The notes under the pieces were generated by a model, which was not told the origin of the DNA, did no database searches, and was given only the letters and a program-made list of their open reading frames with translations. Below, piece after piece: positions 24,601-36,600 of a stretch of 64,000 nucleotides of DNA. The stretch is from Delphinapterus leucas. Lineage: Eukaryota; Chordata; Mammalia; Artiodactyla; Monodontidae. The stretch's first letter is position 1. Each line of letters opens with the position of its first letter. A program made the translations under genes and the position numbers. Location of the stretch: NCBI RefSeq assembly GCF_002288925.2, contig NW_022098058.1, forward strand, positions 1,622,021 to 1,686,020, given 5' to 3'.

Positions 24601-27600
24601 CAGACTGCATTTGTTACTCATTAAAAGACACTGCAGTGAGTAGCAATAAAAAACGTGTGAAACCTGATTGATGAGAAGGTTGATGGTTACCTTGGTTTCT
24701 GTGATGTGATGGCAGATAAAGAAATGGCCCTTTCCATTTGGTGACAATGGCCATGGGCTCAGGGCTCTTTGTCGGCTTCTGTTAATTCCCTAGACAGCCG
24801 TGCCTGGAGCCCAGGGCTCAGAGGAGCTTGTGTCCGGCTGCTGCTCGTGGCTGTGGGGCTGTGGGTTGCCCAGGCTCTTGCACGGCTTTCCCTCCCTCAC
24901 CCGCACGTTGGGTCAGAGCACACTGAGGGAGGGGCCCGTGGGGGAGGGTGCAGGGACGTGTGAAACGTGAAGTTTCAGATAGTCTGGGATTTGGGACCTG
25001 TGGCCTGTGACCATGAGCCTGGGGTACTTGTTTCCCCAGAATAACTCATAGCACTTTATTTTAAAAATGCTTTAGATTCCCATTCTGAGTTAAACACCTA
25101 TTCATGGAATCCTTTTCTTTTTCTTCTCCAACAGAGTTGGGATCTGGTGCAACAAACACAAAACTACCTGAAACTGCTGCTTTCCATAATTAACAGTGAC
25201 GGTGAGTCTGCCTCTGCTTGCCTCAAGCCATAGGATCTTCTGGGTGTTCCCAGGTCTTGACATCGCGAATGTGTGTTTATTGGGGCCTTTTGCTCTATGG
25301 GAGAAGGATTTGGGGATTCCCTTGTCATTGGCAGATTTATTCCATGCCCAAAATTATGAACTTGTTAGCGTCTGAACCACATTCAGCTGGCCTTTGAGCT
25401 TTCAGCACCAGCCTTTTGCTGATGTGTTTCTGCACTGGGTCAGCTGGCCTTTGTGCTTTCAGCATCAGCCTTTTCGTGTGGGGCTGCAGTGGCCTCTTTT
25501 GGTTCAGAAAGGTGAGAGAAAGTCAGTCCTGGCCTCTTCTTGGGCACACACAAGAGCCCCTGGAGGGCCTGTTCTCCAGAGGGTACTCCAGCCAGTTTGA
25601 CTGTTTTGATTGGATGAGCCCATCATGCTCAGTGTCCTAGGGCGGTCTGACTCTGGTTCCTCCATATCAGTCAGGACCTGTGTGGGGTTGCACTTGCTTG
25701 AACAAATGGAAATGTATTCGTTTATTTAACCAAGAAGGCCCAAGAGCAGAGCCAGGTGCCAAATACCACAAAGAATCTCTCCTTGTCTCATACGCACTGT
25801 TTAGTTAGCTTCATGGCTGGCAATCGTTCCAGACTTGTTTCCTGCCGTCTTAACCCCTCCAGAAGAGGGAGACGGCCTCTGTCCCAGAGCTCCCGCTCAT
25901 TGCCTCAGTTTGGATCCAGTGCCCATCCTTGAACCGGTCACTGTGGCCATGTTGGCAGAAACATCACATGCCTGCCTCTGGAGCTAGGCCGTGGTTCTGG
26001 GGTGGCCTGGCTCTCACCCCAGGCCAGGGCGGTGGCACATCCCCTTTTCATCAGCCCGTGTTTGCTTCTCTCCTGGGCCTCCCGTTCCATGTTCCTGTGT
26101 AGATGACAGCGGACTGCTAGTACACTGTATCTCAGGCTGGGACCGGACGCCCCTCTTCATCTCTCTCCTGCGCCTTTCCTTGTGGGCTGTGAGTATGGAC
26201 GGGCTGGGCCGTGGGGTCAGGGAGCATTCAGAGGCCCTTTGTGAGTGCTGGGACTGTTTCCAGAAAGCAGAGAGGCTTCGGAGCGAGGGACCTCACGTGT
26301 CCAGAGCAGGTGTCGTGTTTAACCCCGCTCCGGGGGCTGTCAGACACCCTGGTTGTCACGGGGGCGGTGGTTGTGACTCAGCCCCCGAGGCCAGGAGGGG
26401 GCCGTCGTGGGGAGGCTTCTTTCTGATCTGGGCCCGTCTCTTCCAGGACGGGCTCATCCACGCATCCCTGAAGCCCGCTGAAATCCTCTACCTAACGGTG
26501 GCCTACGACTGGTTCCTCTTCGGGTGAGCCTTCGGGAACTGTCGGGCTGTGGGGTGCTCCGGTGCTTGGGAACCGCCTTTTTGTGTGCGTGGGTGTGGTG
26601 GCCCCTGTGACAGGGTTGAAGGCGAAGACGGTCCCGCCCCCTTGGGAAGAGAGAAGGTGTGGTCGGGCCCACCTGAGGCTGGGGTGCCAAAGCCATGGGC
26701 TGTCCCTGTGGCTCTGGTCCCCCTTCATCCTCTTGTCTGGGAGGTGCTCGCTTTGACCTCCTCGCCTTCTTGTTTCAGGCACATGTTGGTAGATCGACTC
26801 AGCAAAGGAGAGGAGGTGGGTACTGCTCACGGTCTGCGAGCACACATCAGGGCTCCGCGAGCTCGGGCTCTTTTACCCCCAAGTGGGACAGGGAGATGGT
26901 CTGTTTGGTGTCCACACTTTGGGGCCGTTCCTTGCCTGGTGTGTGCTGGGATCAGGCAGCGTGGCAGGAAAAGCAGCAGCACAGCAGCCCCTTTCTGAGC
27001 CTCAATCCCCCTCTCTCCCGGAGAGAACACTTACCTGTGACCTTCGTGTGTCAGTCCTCTTCCCCCCCTTCTGTGCCGGCCTTCTTACGAGTGACCTTGT
27101 TTTCTGCACTCAGCTCTGGAACCAGTTTACAACTGCTTTCCTGTGCCCCTCACCCTCACAGCTAAAGCCAGAAGCTCTTCCCTGTCCTCCCTTGTCTCAT
27201 CACACCCACTCGGCAGCTTTTAAGCCCCAGGGCCTTCCGTGCAAGCAGGGTCCTGCCAGCTCCTCACCCCCCGACCAATCCCGGCCAGCGGGCTGTGGGT
27301 CCCCTTCCTGTCCGCGCGCTGTCCCTCCTTCCTCCTCTCTGCCCTGTCCGCGCCTTATCCTTAGCTACCTTTTTTAGTCTTTGGCTCTTCGGTACTCTTG
27401 TTTTCAGCCTGTTTTCCCTGCACACAGACCTGGAGTCGGACCTGAGTGTGAACCCCAGTTGTGCCACTTACTACCTGGGTGACCTTGGGTAATGTGATTA
27501 ACCTTGAGTCTCCCCGTGTCGATTCTGCTGCCTCACAAAGAGAATGAGTCCAGATGCCCAGCGTGGGAGCTGCACGCAGTGTTGGCTCCCCCCCCATTTT

Positions 27601-30600
27601 CCTGAGGCATCTTTCTCACCCTCCTGAGGCTGCCTCTTTTCTGGGCATCTTATCTTGTGCATTCTTCTTTTGTTCCTCCCTCTCAGCTGCTCCTCTCCCC
27701 TTCTAAATCTCTTCGTTTGAGCACTTATTGCATCCGCTAGGACTGCAGAGCTCATAAGCCTGTTCCTCAGAGGCCTCCATGAACTCTGTCAGAGGTGGTG
27801 ACTTTGGCACTGAAATCCACACGTAAAGCGCCTTTGCAGCCTGTCATTTTGAGATTTGCTGGAGCTGGCGCTCCAGTACCTGCTGACCCCCATGCTGTCT
27901 CCCCGTCCCCAGAGCAGGCCAGATTCCACCTTCAGAGACTGGGCAGGGGATGCGGCTGAGCCCAGTGGATTCTGGACTCAAACCCTGGCCACGTCTCAAC
28001 ATAAACAAGAGGGTCTTCTCAGCTGGGAGGGTTGGCAGGATGTGGGCTTTTCTCTTAGCCCTCCCTTCCTCCCCGCACACACTCAAAACTCTGATACTTT
28101 AAAAACATGCAAAAAGCTGGGGCCTGTTAAACAGCTCCGTATCCCTCCTTTGCCTTTGAGGCTCTCAGAACATATTAGCATATTAAAGACTAAAAAATCT
28201 GTGGTGAAGACACCTATTTAATTTTATGTAACAGGGACTTCCCTGGCTGTCCAGTGGTTAGGACTCTGTGCTCAGGACTCCATGCTTTCACTGCCAAGGG
28301 CCCAGGTTCAATCCCTGGTCAGGGAAGTAAAATCCCACAAGCTGTGCGGGGGCGGCCCCCAAAAAAAGTTATGTAACAAAGTTTTCATACTGGCCTGACC
28401 TAGGCGCCCTCCCTCCTTTTTTATTTTTTTAGGACCTCTTAACGGGGCTCTGGGATACCCTGTGGGTATTTTTCCAAGTGAGGGGTTGATGGACCACACC
28501 TTGCAGAATCAACTGCAGAGACTATGCATTGTGTGCACTTCACAGAGGCCCGTTGGACCAGGGCACTGGCTGGAAGAGAGAAGAGAGAATTTGCTCACGG
28601 AGCTGGGGATGTGGATGCAGGGTCAGAGCTCAGGAGCCTCCTCCGGCTTTGCCCGCCTCAGACTTCATCCTGCCCCTTACAGTTTCTGAACAGTGCAGGC
28701 TGCGGGCCAGGCAGTGGCTGCCCCTCAGCCCTGGTTCTCCTGAACCACTGTTTCCGGGTATTTCTTCTACAAAATCTGATCTCTTGCCCTTGCATTGTGT
28801 TCCTGCTGTGTCCATTAATCTTCTTGCCCTGAAATTCTCTCCCAGCTGTCCTTCCCTGTTAGCCTCTTTCCCTGGGGTTCTTAGGAGAGGCTGAGAGGGA
28901 GAAGCAGCTGTTCTCTTCCTCCTTTTCAGTAGCTTGAGAACATGTGTGTTCAGTTTGAAGATGGTTTGAAACATCACTGGCTTACCCTCTTGCGTCATTC
29001 TCAGGAAGGAAACGCCCTTCCTTCCTTGCCCCAGCCCAGGCACACCTGCCCGACCTCCTAAGCCTTCTCTACCGCCCGTACTGTTTCTACACCAGAATAT
29101 CCAGCAGGGTCCCCAAAGCAGGGCTGCTGTCCATCAGGGGTTGACCAGGGTCACTGGTTGCCCTCTCCTGGGAGTTCTGCCACCTAGATTCTTCTCCCTG
29201 GAGACTGCTATCTTCTCATGTGTGCTGCTTTTTGGTCTCTCAGATTTTCTTCTTCTGCTTCAATTTTTTGAAGCATATCATCTCTGAGGAATTCTCTGCT
29301 CTGAAGATACAGAGGTAAGGAGTGACCTGCTCTCACTGGGAGCAAGGTGCTCTGGGAAGGGCCGCGCTAGGGCGGTGGGTGTCTTGCTCGCTGCCTTATC
29401 CCTGTCCTGCTTCCCTGCATGCTTGGCAGGCTGGCTTCCTGTCCCTGCCTTCCCTCTGAGGGCAGGTAGGGGTACCTGGGGAGGGCCAGCGGCTGAAGAG
29501 TCTCATCTTGTGACCAGGAGAGCAGGGCTCGTTGATGCAGGGAAAAGCCAGCCCAAGGATAGGGGGACTCCCAGCTCCCCGTGCCACCGCCATGGCAGAA
29601 GCTTCTCCTGCCTGAGCTGATGGCTTCCTTCCCTGTGCTGCTGCAGAGGGGTGTCTGCACAGCCCACCACAGAGCAGAGCCTTTTTCCAGCCTGGCAAAC
29701 ACAGGGGTCTTGCTCGGTAATTGCTTTAGGACCCCTGTGAGAGTAGGTGTCTTTGCTTGCTTTCCAAGTCCAAGCTTTCCAAATCCAAGCTCCTAGTGTG
29801 CTGGACCAGACTGGAACTCTGAGGGCCACACTGACAGGGAGGCGGCAGGCTTTGCTGGCCTCTCAGAAGTGGGCCTGGCTTTTCTGCAACAGTTTAGGTA
29901 GGACCTGTGTCCATGAGTTTCCAGTGAGTTGGAGCTTCTTTCCCAGGTGGACAGCGTTCAGGGGACGTGGGAGACCTCAGCCCAATCTGGAATTCACTGT
30001 CCTGGCTTCTGTTTATAGGAGGAAGAGTTTGCCAGCCCGGGATGCAGGCTTCACTGTGGAAGATATCTGCATGCTGAGTGAGTCATGGGCCCCAGCAGAT
30101 TTCCTCTGTATATCTTTCTGACTATAGACCACATAGGGACTGCTTGTTCTAGAAACTTCTGTGTGGAAGAGGTGGGGGACCCCTAGCAGGAGAAGATATT
30201 GTGCTGATTGATGGCACTGGCTTCTTTCAGGACGGAAGGATCGTGGCAGCACCACCAGCCTTGGCAGTGACTTCTCTCTGGTCATGGAGAGCTCCCCAGG
30301 AGCCGCCGGGAGCTTCACCTATGAGACCGTGGAGCTGGTCCCTGCAGGAGCACAGACTCAGGCAGCTTGGTGAGGGCCAGGCTGGAACTAAGCTTGCTAA
30401 GAGCTGTGAGCCAGGGCTCCAGCTCCAGGGAGCCCCAGGAACAAAGGGGCCCCCGACAGTAGGCCTGAGAGCTGAGCTCCATGCCCTGCTGTCTCTACTG
30501 GGCCTCAGAGGCCAGCCATCTGGTTGGTGGGGGGCACTGCGGGATGAAGGAGGAAGCTGCAGGGCTGGGAAGACAGGGTCGGGTGAGGGGGGTGCTGGTG

Positions 30601-33600
30601 TTAAAGGGACTTCCTGGGGGTGCTCCCTTGTATCATTTGCCTGGGAGGTGGGGGGCCAGCTTAGAAAAAGAAAAAAGGGGTGAGTACAAAATAATGATTG
30701 GGAATTGGGAGCTTGTTGAGGGTCAGCTCCTTTGAGAATCAGATGACCTTCCCCGTGGACAAAGGGCTCAATATTTTTTATAACATTAGCAGGGAAGGTC
30801 AGTTACTAAAGTGTTAGTTAAGAATCTGTTTTCCAGCATGTGCACTGAGGCCAGCAGGCCAGTTTTGTTCAGACGTAACATTCCCTCTGTGAAGACGCAG
30901 CTCTCGCTGCCCGTGGCTGAGCCCAAGGGAGTGCTGAAGTATGCCCACTCCCATGTGGCATTTTTCCAGTGCAAGTAAAAAGTGGGCCCTGAGATTTAGT
31001 ACAGGTGGGCAGAGGGTTTGCCTGAGGTGGCCCCTTAGCCAGCAGCCCTATCTTTCCACTGCAGGAGGAAGAGCCACTCATCCTCTCCACAGAGTGTGCT
31101 CTGGAACCGGCCACAGCCCTCAGAGGACCGCCTGCCTTCCCACCAGGCACTGGTGGAAGCCAAGTCCTCCAGCTCCTCTTCCTCGAACCATTCTGACAAC
31201 TTTTTCAGGCTGGGTAGCAGTCCCCTGGAGGTCCCCAAGCCCAGGTGAGGACCTCCAAAGTCCTAATGGTGGGGTGGCTAGCCCTTCCCTGTTAATAAGG
31301 CTAGAGAGTGGGGTTCCAGGGCATGCGGCCTGGCAGGCAGTGTACCCAGGAGGCCAGAGGGGATCGACAAGCTTGCAGGCTCACGCACTGTTTGGAGGAT
31401 GCGTTAATGTTTGGATACAGAGCAGGAGCTGGTTCGCAGAGGGGTTTGAGACTCCCCCTTCCCAGAGCCCTGGCGGATGGGTATCCAGAAGGTGTAGTAG
31501 TTGTGATGTCATGGGCAGGGAGTTGGGGCTGCCCCTCCCTCTTGCCTTTGCCAGGTCTCAGCCCCCCCTGTGGACCTCACATTCTGATTAAAGAGATGGC
31601 GCTAGATCCTCCGAGGTGCTTCTGGCTCTCCCGTTCCTCGTCTGAATGGGTGGGGCACTGAAGAGGACAGACCGTAGGGAGCTAGGCTAGATGTGTGTGG
31701 CTGGGGCAACCCTCGCTGGCCTGCACATCTGGAAAGGGAGCAGCTCAGCCAGGATGGACAGGTGTGGCTGGAGTGTGCTGCAGAACTGATGTTTCCTTGG
31801 TGAGGTTAAAGCTGAGCACTGGCCAGGGGCTTAGGACTGAGGGATGGCCTGGCATTTGGGGGAGGCATTTCCTCGCTGACCCCGTAACACTCTTTCCATG
31901 TCATACAGCCAGGGAAGGAGGCCTGTGAATTACTTTGTTTTCTAAGGCCTTGAGAATGTCTGGCCCTTCTGAAGAGAACAAAGAAATGTGCGACTTAAGA
32001 GGTCCTTAATAAATTCCAGGGAGAAAAGACATTTAGCAGAAAGATCGTGAGCGTTGAAGTCCACTCTAGATTCAAGCCCAGCTCTGTTGGATACTGCTCC
32101 AGAATTTCAGGTCTTTCCTTGTGGCAGGCATGTTACCAAGGAGGAAACTGAACCCAAAGGTCACAAGCTTATTACAAAGAAAACCCTGAAACTTTGGGAA
32201 CTCTCCTCCCATCACCGTCCTCTGGTTTTTCCTTTCTGGGCAAAAGCAAGCAATGGAGGAAGGTGGGGACGAGCACCCTCCCCACATAGGCTGAGCGGAT
32301 GAGCTCTAGGTGAGTGGAGCTGCACTGTCCAGAGGGGTCCCATGTGCTCACCTCTGGAGGTGAGCCCTTCAACTCGGAGCACTGCCATGTCCGTCAGCGC
32401 TGTAGCTGAGTCTGTTAAATAAAGGCCACAACCCCTCTGTCCCCACGGGTTTGGTGGAGGCAGCTGAGCGGAGAGGGTGCCGAGCACACAAGCCCACGTG
32501 CCGTGCTCATCCGCATCCTCTGTGCCACCCGCTTGTCTCTGCAGCTTTCCTCAGGGCCCCTGTGGGCCTGCTGCGGCACTGTGTGACCCTTCCTCTTCTG
32601 GGCCGGAGCTCTTGCTCATCGTCCCTGCCTCCTTTTCTGCCTGTGCAACATCGCTGGACAACTGGGAAGGAAACCAGAAGATTCCTCCTGTCCCCTGGGT
32701 CCTCCCTGGTCTTAACTGTCCAGCTGTTGGGGGCTCCCCCACTGAGGCAGCACCCCATCATACACCGTAGCTTTTCATCATACTCCCTTCTTCCTGACAA
32801 AAGATCCTAGTTCCGATCTCGTGGTCACTTCCCTCGGTCTCGCCACTGGTTATCTGCCTGCACTGGGGGCTCAGATGCTTATGGCTGGTCCAGGATGGTC
32901 CAGGAGGCTGAGGAGGATTGGGGGTGTCCTCCTGATCTCATGGCCCTGTGAGCTGGGGCCTGGTGAAGGAGGCTGGAATAACTGGGCCAAAATGGGGCGC
33001 CTTGGAAAGGCGTGAGGTGGACTGCTGTGAGGTGTTTGATGGCTCTGCTGGTTTATTCTGGGAGTGCCTGCTTGTAGCCAGGCTGGGCTGGCCAGGTGAC
33101 AAGGTTCTGGATTGGCTGCTTGTTTGCCAGAGGATTTGAAAGACTAGTTTATTCAGATTTGGAGCATTCTAATTATAATTACATATTTCCATTAACATTA
33201 AAATTAGTTTAGTCTCTCTTATCTTAAAGTGCCTGAGGGATTCTGTCATTAGCTTTCCTGCTTCTCTTAGGTAACAACAGCCAATCAGCTTTTTAGTGCA
33301 GCAAAGGGAACTGTGTGGAAAGAAACCCTTTAGTAACGCTATCTGTGACGGCCGAAATTCCCCTTACAGTGTGAATTCTCTGGGCTTCCTATGCTCCACA
33401 TTCCCAAGTTCTACAAGAATATCTCTTTCAAGGTAGGACTTCCCTGTGAAAAGAATTGGTGAAGCTTTGTTCAAAGCTAAGAACTACGTGTCAGATTCAG
33501 AAGAAAGTTCTGTCCCCACCCCGTGCCCTTCACTGGCAGGACTGGTGGCCCTTTTGCATCATTAGCTGCTACTGCAGCAGCTTCTAACGGAGCTGCGTTT

Positions 33601-36600
33601 CTGGACCGTTGTTAAACCTCTCGCCACCTGCAGGGCTGGGGGCTGGGAAGAGGCAGGAGCAGTGCTCACGTGCCTCTCCAAGCCCTGGGCAGTAAAGCAC
33701 CCTGCACCGTGTGTAGTCTTGGTCTCTGCTCCAGAGTCAGACGTCTTTAGGGATGGGGGTTGCTAGCATAACACTGTTGTGCCTGAGGAGGGATGGTGCT
33801 ACCACTGAGCCCAGCTGGAAGCCAAGCTGCCTGAAGAGCACATGAACTTGGCTGAGGGACATCCAGCGGCCTGGTTGCTTAGCTAAGTGACAACATAGGT
33901 GCCAACTCTGCTGCCCAGATAGCTGCTCTTTCCCCATCCTTCACCACCTACTAACTGCTTGTTATGAGCAATGAGCTCTGTCCCCGGCTATGTTTAATGA
34001 GGCTGAGAAACCGGATTGCTTTCTGTAACACATAGGGTTCCTGTCTTAACGTTTGATGTGTTCTCCCATGGGGCCACAGCTTCAGACTAGAGATGAGCGG
34101 TGAGAAGCCTAAAGGCATTGCCAGCTTGAGACCCATAAGAGAAAACTTAGAGCCCCAAAAGACTTCTCCTTGGGCTGCTGCAGGAAAGCAGAGGTCCCTG
34201 GTTCACACAAACACACACACCCGCACAAACAGACACACAGACACACACATACCCCAATGCCTGAAGTCCAGGCTGAGGGAAACTGATGACTTCAAATCTG
34301 ATGAATCTTGTCCTAGCCGTTTTTGAAGTCACTTGTTCCGAGGAGTCAGGCCCTTGTTGAACCGAAGGATTCTTCCCTAAGGCCCCATTCCTGGAGGCGT
34401 TCACTTGGGCAGAGGCTGTGGGACCATCACCTGGAGGCTTGGTAGTGGTGGGGGGTAGGTACAAATTAGGTGACATTCAAGCTCTCTGAAAGGCTAGGAT
34501 TCTGGGTCTTGGCTCAAATGTTCGTTCCCTGCATGACTTCAGACATGTCACTTGATAGCTTTGGGTTTCTTTTTTCTCATCAGAGGCTTAAATGGGCAAC
34601 TAACTGCCCAGGTCCTTCCTAGCTGTGAACCTTCAAGCCCTCTCTGTGAGCTGTCAGATCAGGTGCTTTTAGATGCAAGTAACAGAAAATCCATCTCAAA
34701 AGAGTTTAAACAATAAATGAAAACGGTTGGTTTACGTTGGAAAAATGCAGCCTTCAGGCGCAGCTTCCTCAAGGTTCCAACTCCGTTTCCCTATGGTTCT
34801 TTCTCCTTGCCTCTTTCTACATGCTAGCTTTGTCTTCTGGCCAGCTTCCCTAATGCTGGCTAGCTACTCCATGTGCTTCCTTTCTCACATCCAGGGACCA
34901 CGTGAAGGCCTCTTTTCCAACCATAGATCAGAAACTCTGTGCTTTATTCCAGTTGGAAGTTGGAGGTGTCCATCCCCGAGCCAGTCCCTGAGGCCTCCAC
35001 CATCTCTTATCAGGAAGGAAGATCGGTGTGCTATGCGGCTAGCATGGGTTTTGGTCAGACGGGGTTTCAGTCCCAGCTTTGCCACTTCTAGCTGTGTGAC
35101 TTGGAAAAGACACTTCCCTTCTGAGCTCAGTCTTTTTTATCCCGTCTTTAAAGTGGGAGTAATGATCCTGGTCTCCATAAGTTTGCGTTTAAGTGAGATA
35201 ATGGAGCAAAATACCTGGCACATAGTAATACTCATCCTTTCCATGAGTACTGGAAATGCTCAGTAAACTGTAGTTGTGGTTAAGACCCGTCCTTATCAGT
35301 CTCATTTCTGAAGGACTATGGGCTGTGTCAGGGCACTGGGCAGCTAGGTAAAAGGCCAGATCAGGTACCTCAGGCCAGACCTCTTTCTCCTCGCCTCAGC
35401 TGTGTGGCTTGGGCCAGCTCTGCTTGTGTGGGTACTCCTGTACCCCCTTCCAAAAGGACCAGCTAAAACACACTTGCCTGAGCTGGCCCACAGCAGGGGT
35501 CTGGCAGGTGTGGGGCAGGGTGGGGCCATTTAGCTCTCTTGGTGCTGTGAACAGGGGCTTAGGCCATACCCGTCTAAGGGAGTGAAATGTTGCCAAGAAG
35601 CCAGCCTCCTGGGCAGAGGTCTGGGCCCTGGGGATGTGGATGGATGACCTTGGAAGCACTGTCAGCCCCTCAGTTGTCCAGTTTGAGGGCGGCTTGGCCC
35701 CGTGTGCCCTCCAGTCCTTTAGATAGATCGGTGGAGGTAGATGCTGTGTTTGCACTCGAGTAAGGGTATAGGGCAGAAGAGCATGGGGTTTTTATTAAGG
35801 CTGGTTGCGTTACCTGTGTACTGAGGCTAACTTGAAAGTTTTCCTTCCTTCTTTCACTCGGCAGGTGCAGGTGCTTCCTTCTCGTGACTGTTCCCTGTCA
35901 TCTTTAGGTGCCCCCTCTAGCCAGCTACTCCAGATGTGCACTTACGAGGACCTCTTTGCTTAGCACAGCCCCTTGCTCTCAAACCCAGGAACGCAACGGT
36001 TGCTTTGCAACCCTTTCCTTGACAAAAGCCTCAAATACGAAGATTCATTTGGAGCCTGTGTGCTCACTCTTGAAAAAGATGCAAAAGATGGTTGGCTGCT
36101 TGCTGAGATTCCTTTGTGACCCCTGGGATCATGCGCCCTGTTGCTGTCTGTGCTGCCTACTCCATACTACAGCTGTCCCCGGGCTGCTTCAAGCATGGCT
36201 CTTGCCTGGGGGTGCTACCTGCTGCACACGGGAAGTACAGGCAAGGGACTAGCCTAGGAGACCAAGAGCCCGTGCTGGGAACCTCTCTGTAACCATATTC
36301 CATCTGTCATTTTCCCATTGGAAGTGTGAGTCTCTGATAGCCCTGGGGAGTGGGGTTAGGAGCATAAGAAACCCCCATGTTCCCTGCCCCATAAGTCCCT
36401 CATCCTACCCAGCCTCCTCTACTTCACATTACTTTCATTCCCTCAACACTCTGCTGTTTAGCAATTATTTTCCCGAAAACGGGAAAAGAAACTCTGCCTT
36501 ACCTTAAAGTTTGAGCAAGAGGTGAGATGTGTGGAGCCAGGCTGCCCTCAAGAGGGGTTGCATTGACTGAAGACTCCGGCATGACCCAGGGGAAGCACAG

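Larger units (their letters stand above)
21253..25134 (+). other. MTMR14: MTMR14 intron 9
   Basis: Holds a full-length SINE at 21646-21998, L2-like sequence at about 22830-23170 and a MIR-like stretch near 23757-23830. Much of 23830-25100 is unique and not recognised. Confidence 0.6.
26816..29243 (+). other. MTMR14: MTMR14 intron 13
   Basis: Contains a MIR-like remnant at 27420-27545 and a SINE at 28234-28368; otherwise unique. Confidence 0.6.
29315..31064 (+). other. MTMR14: MTMR14 introns 14-16 region (around exons 15 and 16)
   Basis: Spacer sequence around the two small exons at 30019 and 30231. No interspersed repeat stood out. Confidence 0.5.

Noticed and set aside
25991..26527. 178-codon + strand frame over MTMR14 exons 11-12
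   Set aside because: Reads through introns and happens to include exon frames; the spliced model explains the conserved residues better.
33436..33447. 'aggacttccctg' resembling a SINE head
   Set aside because: Only about 11 bases match; the SINE body does not follow.
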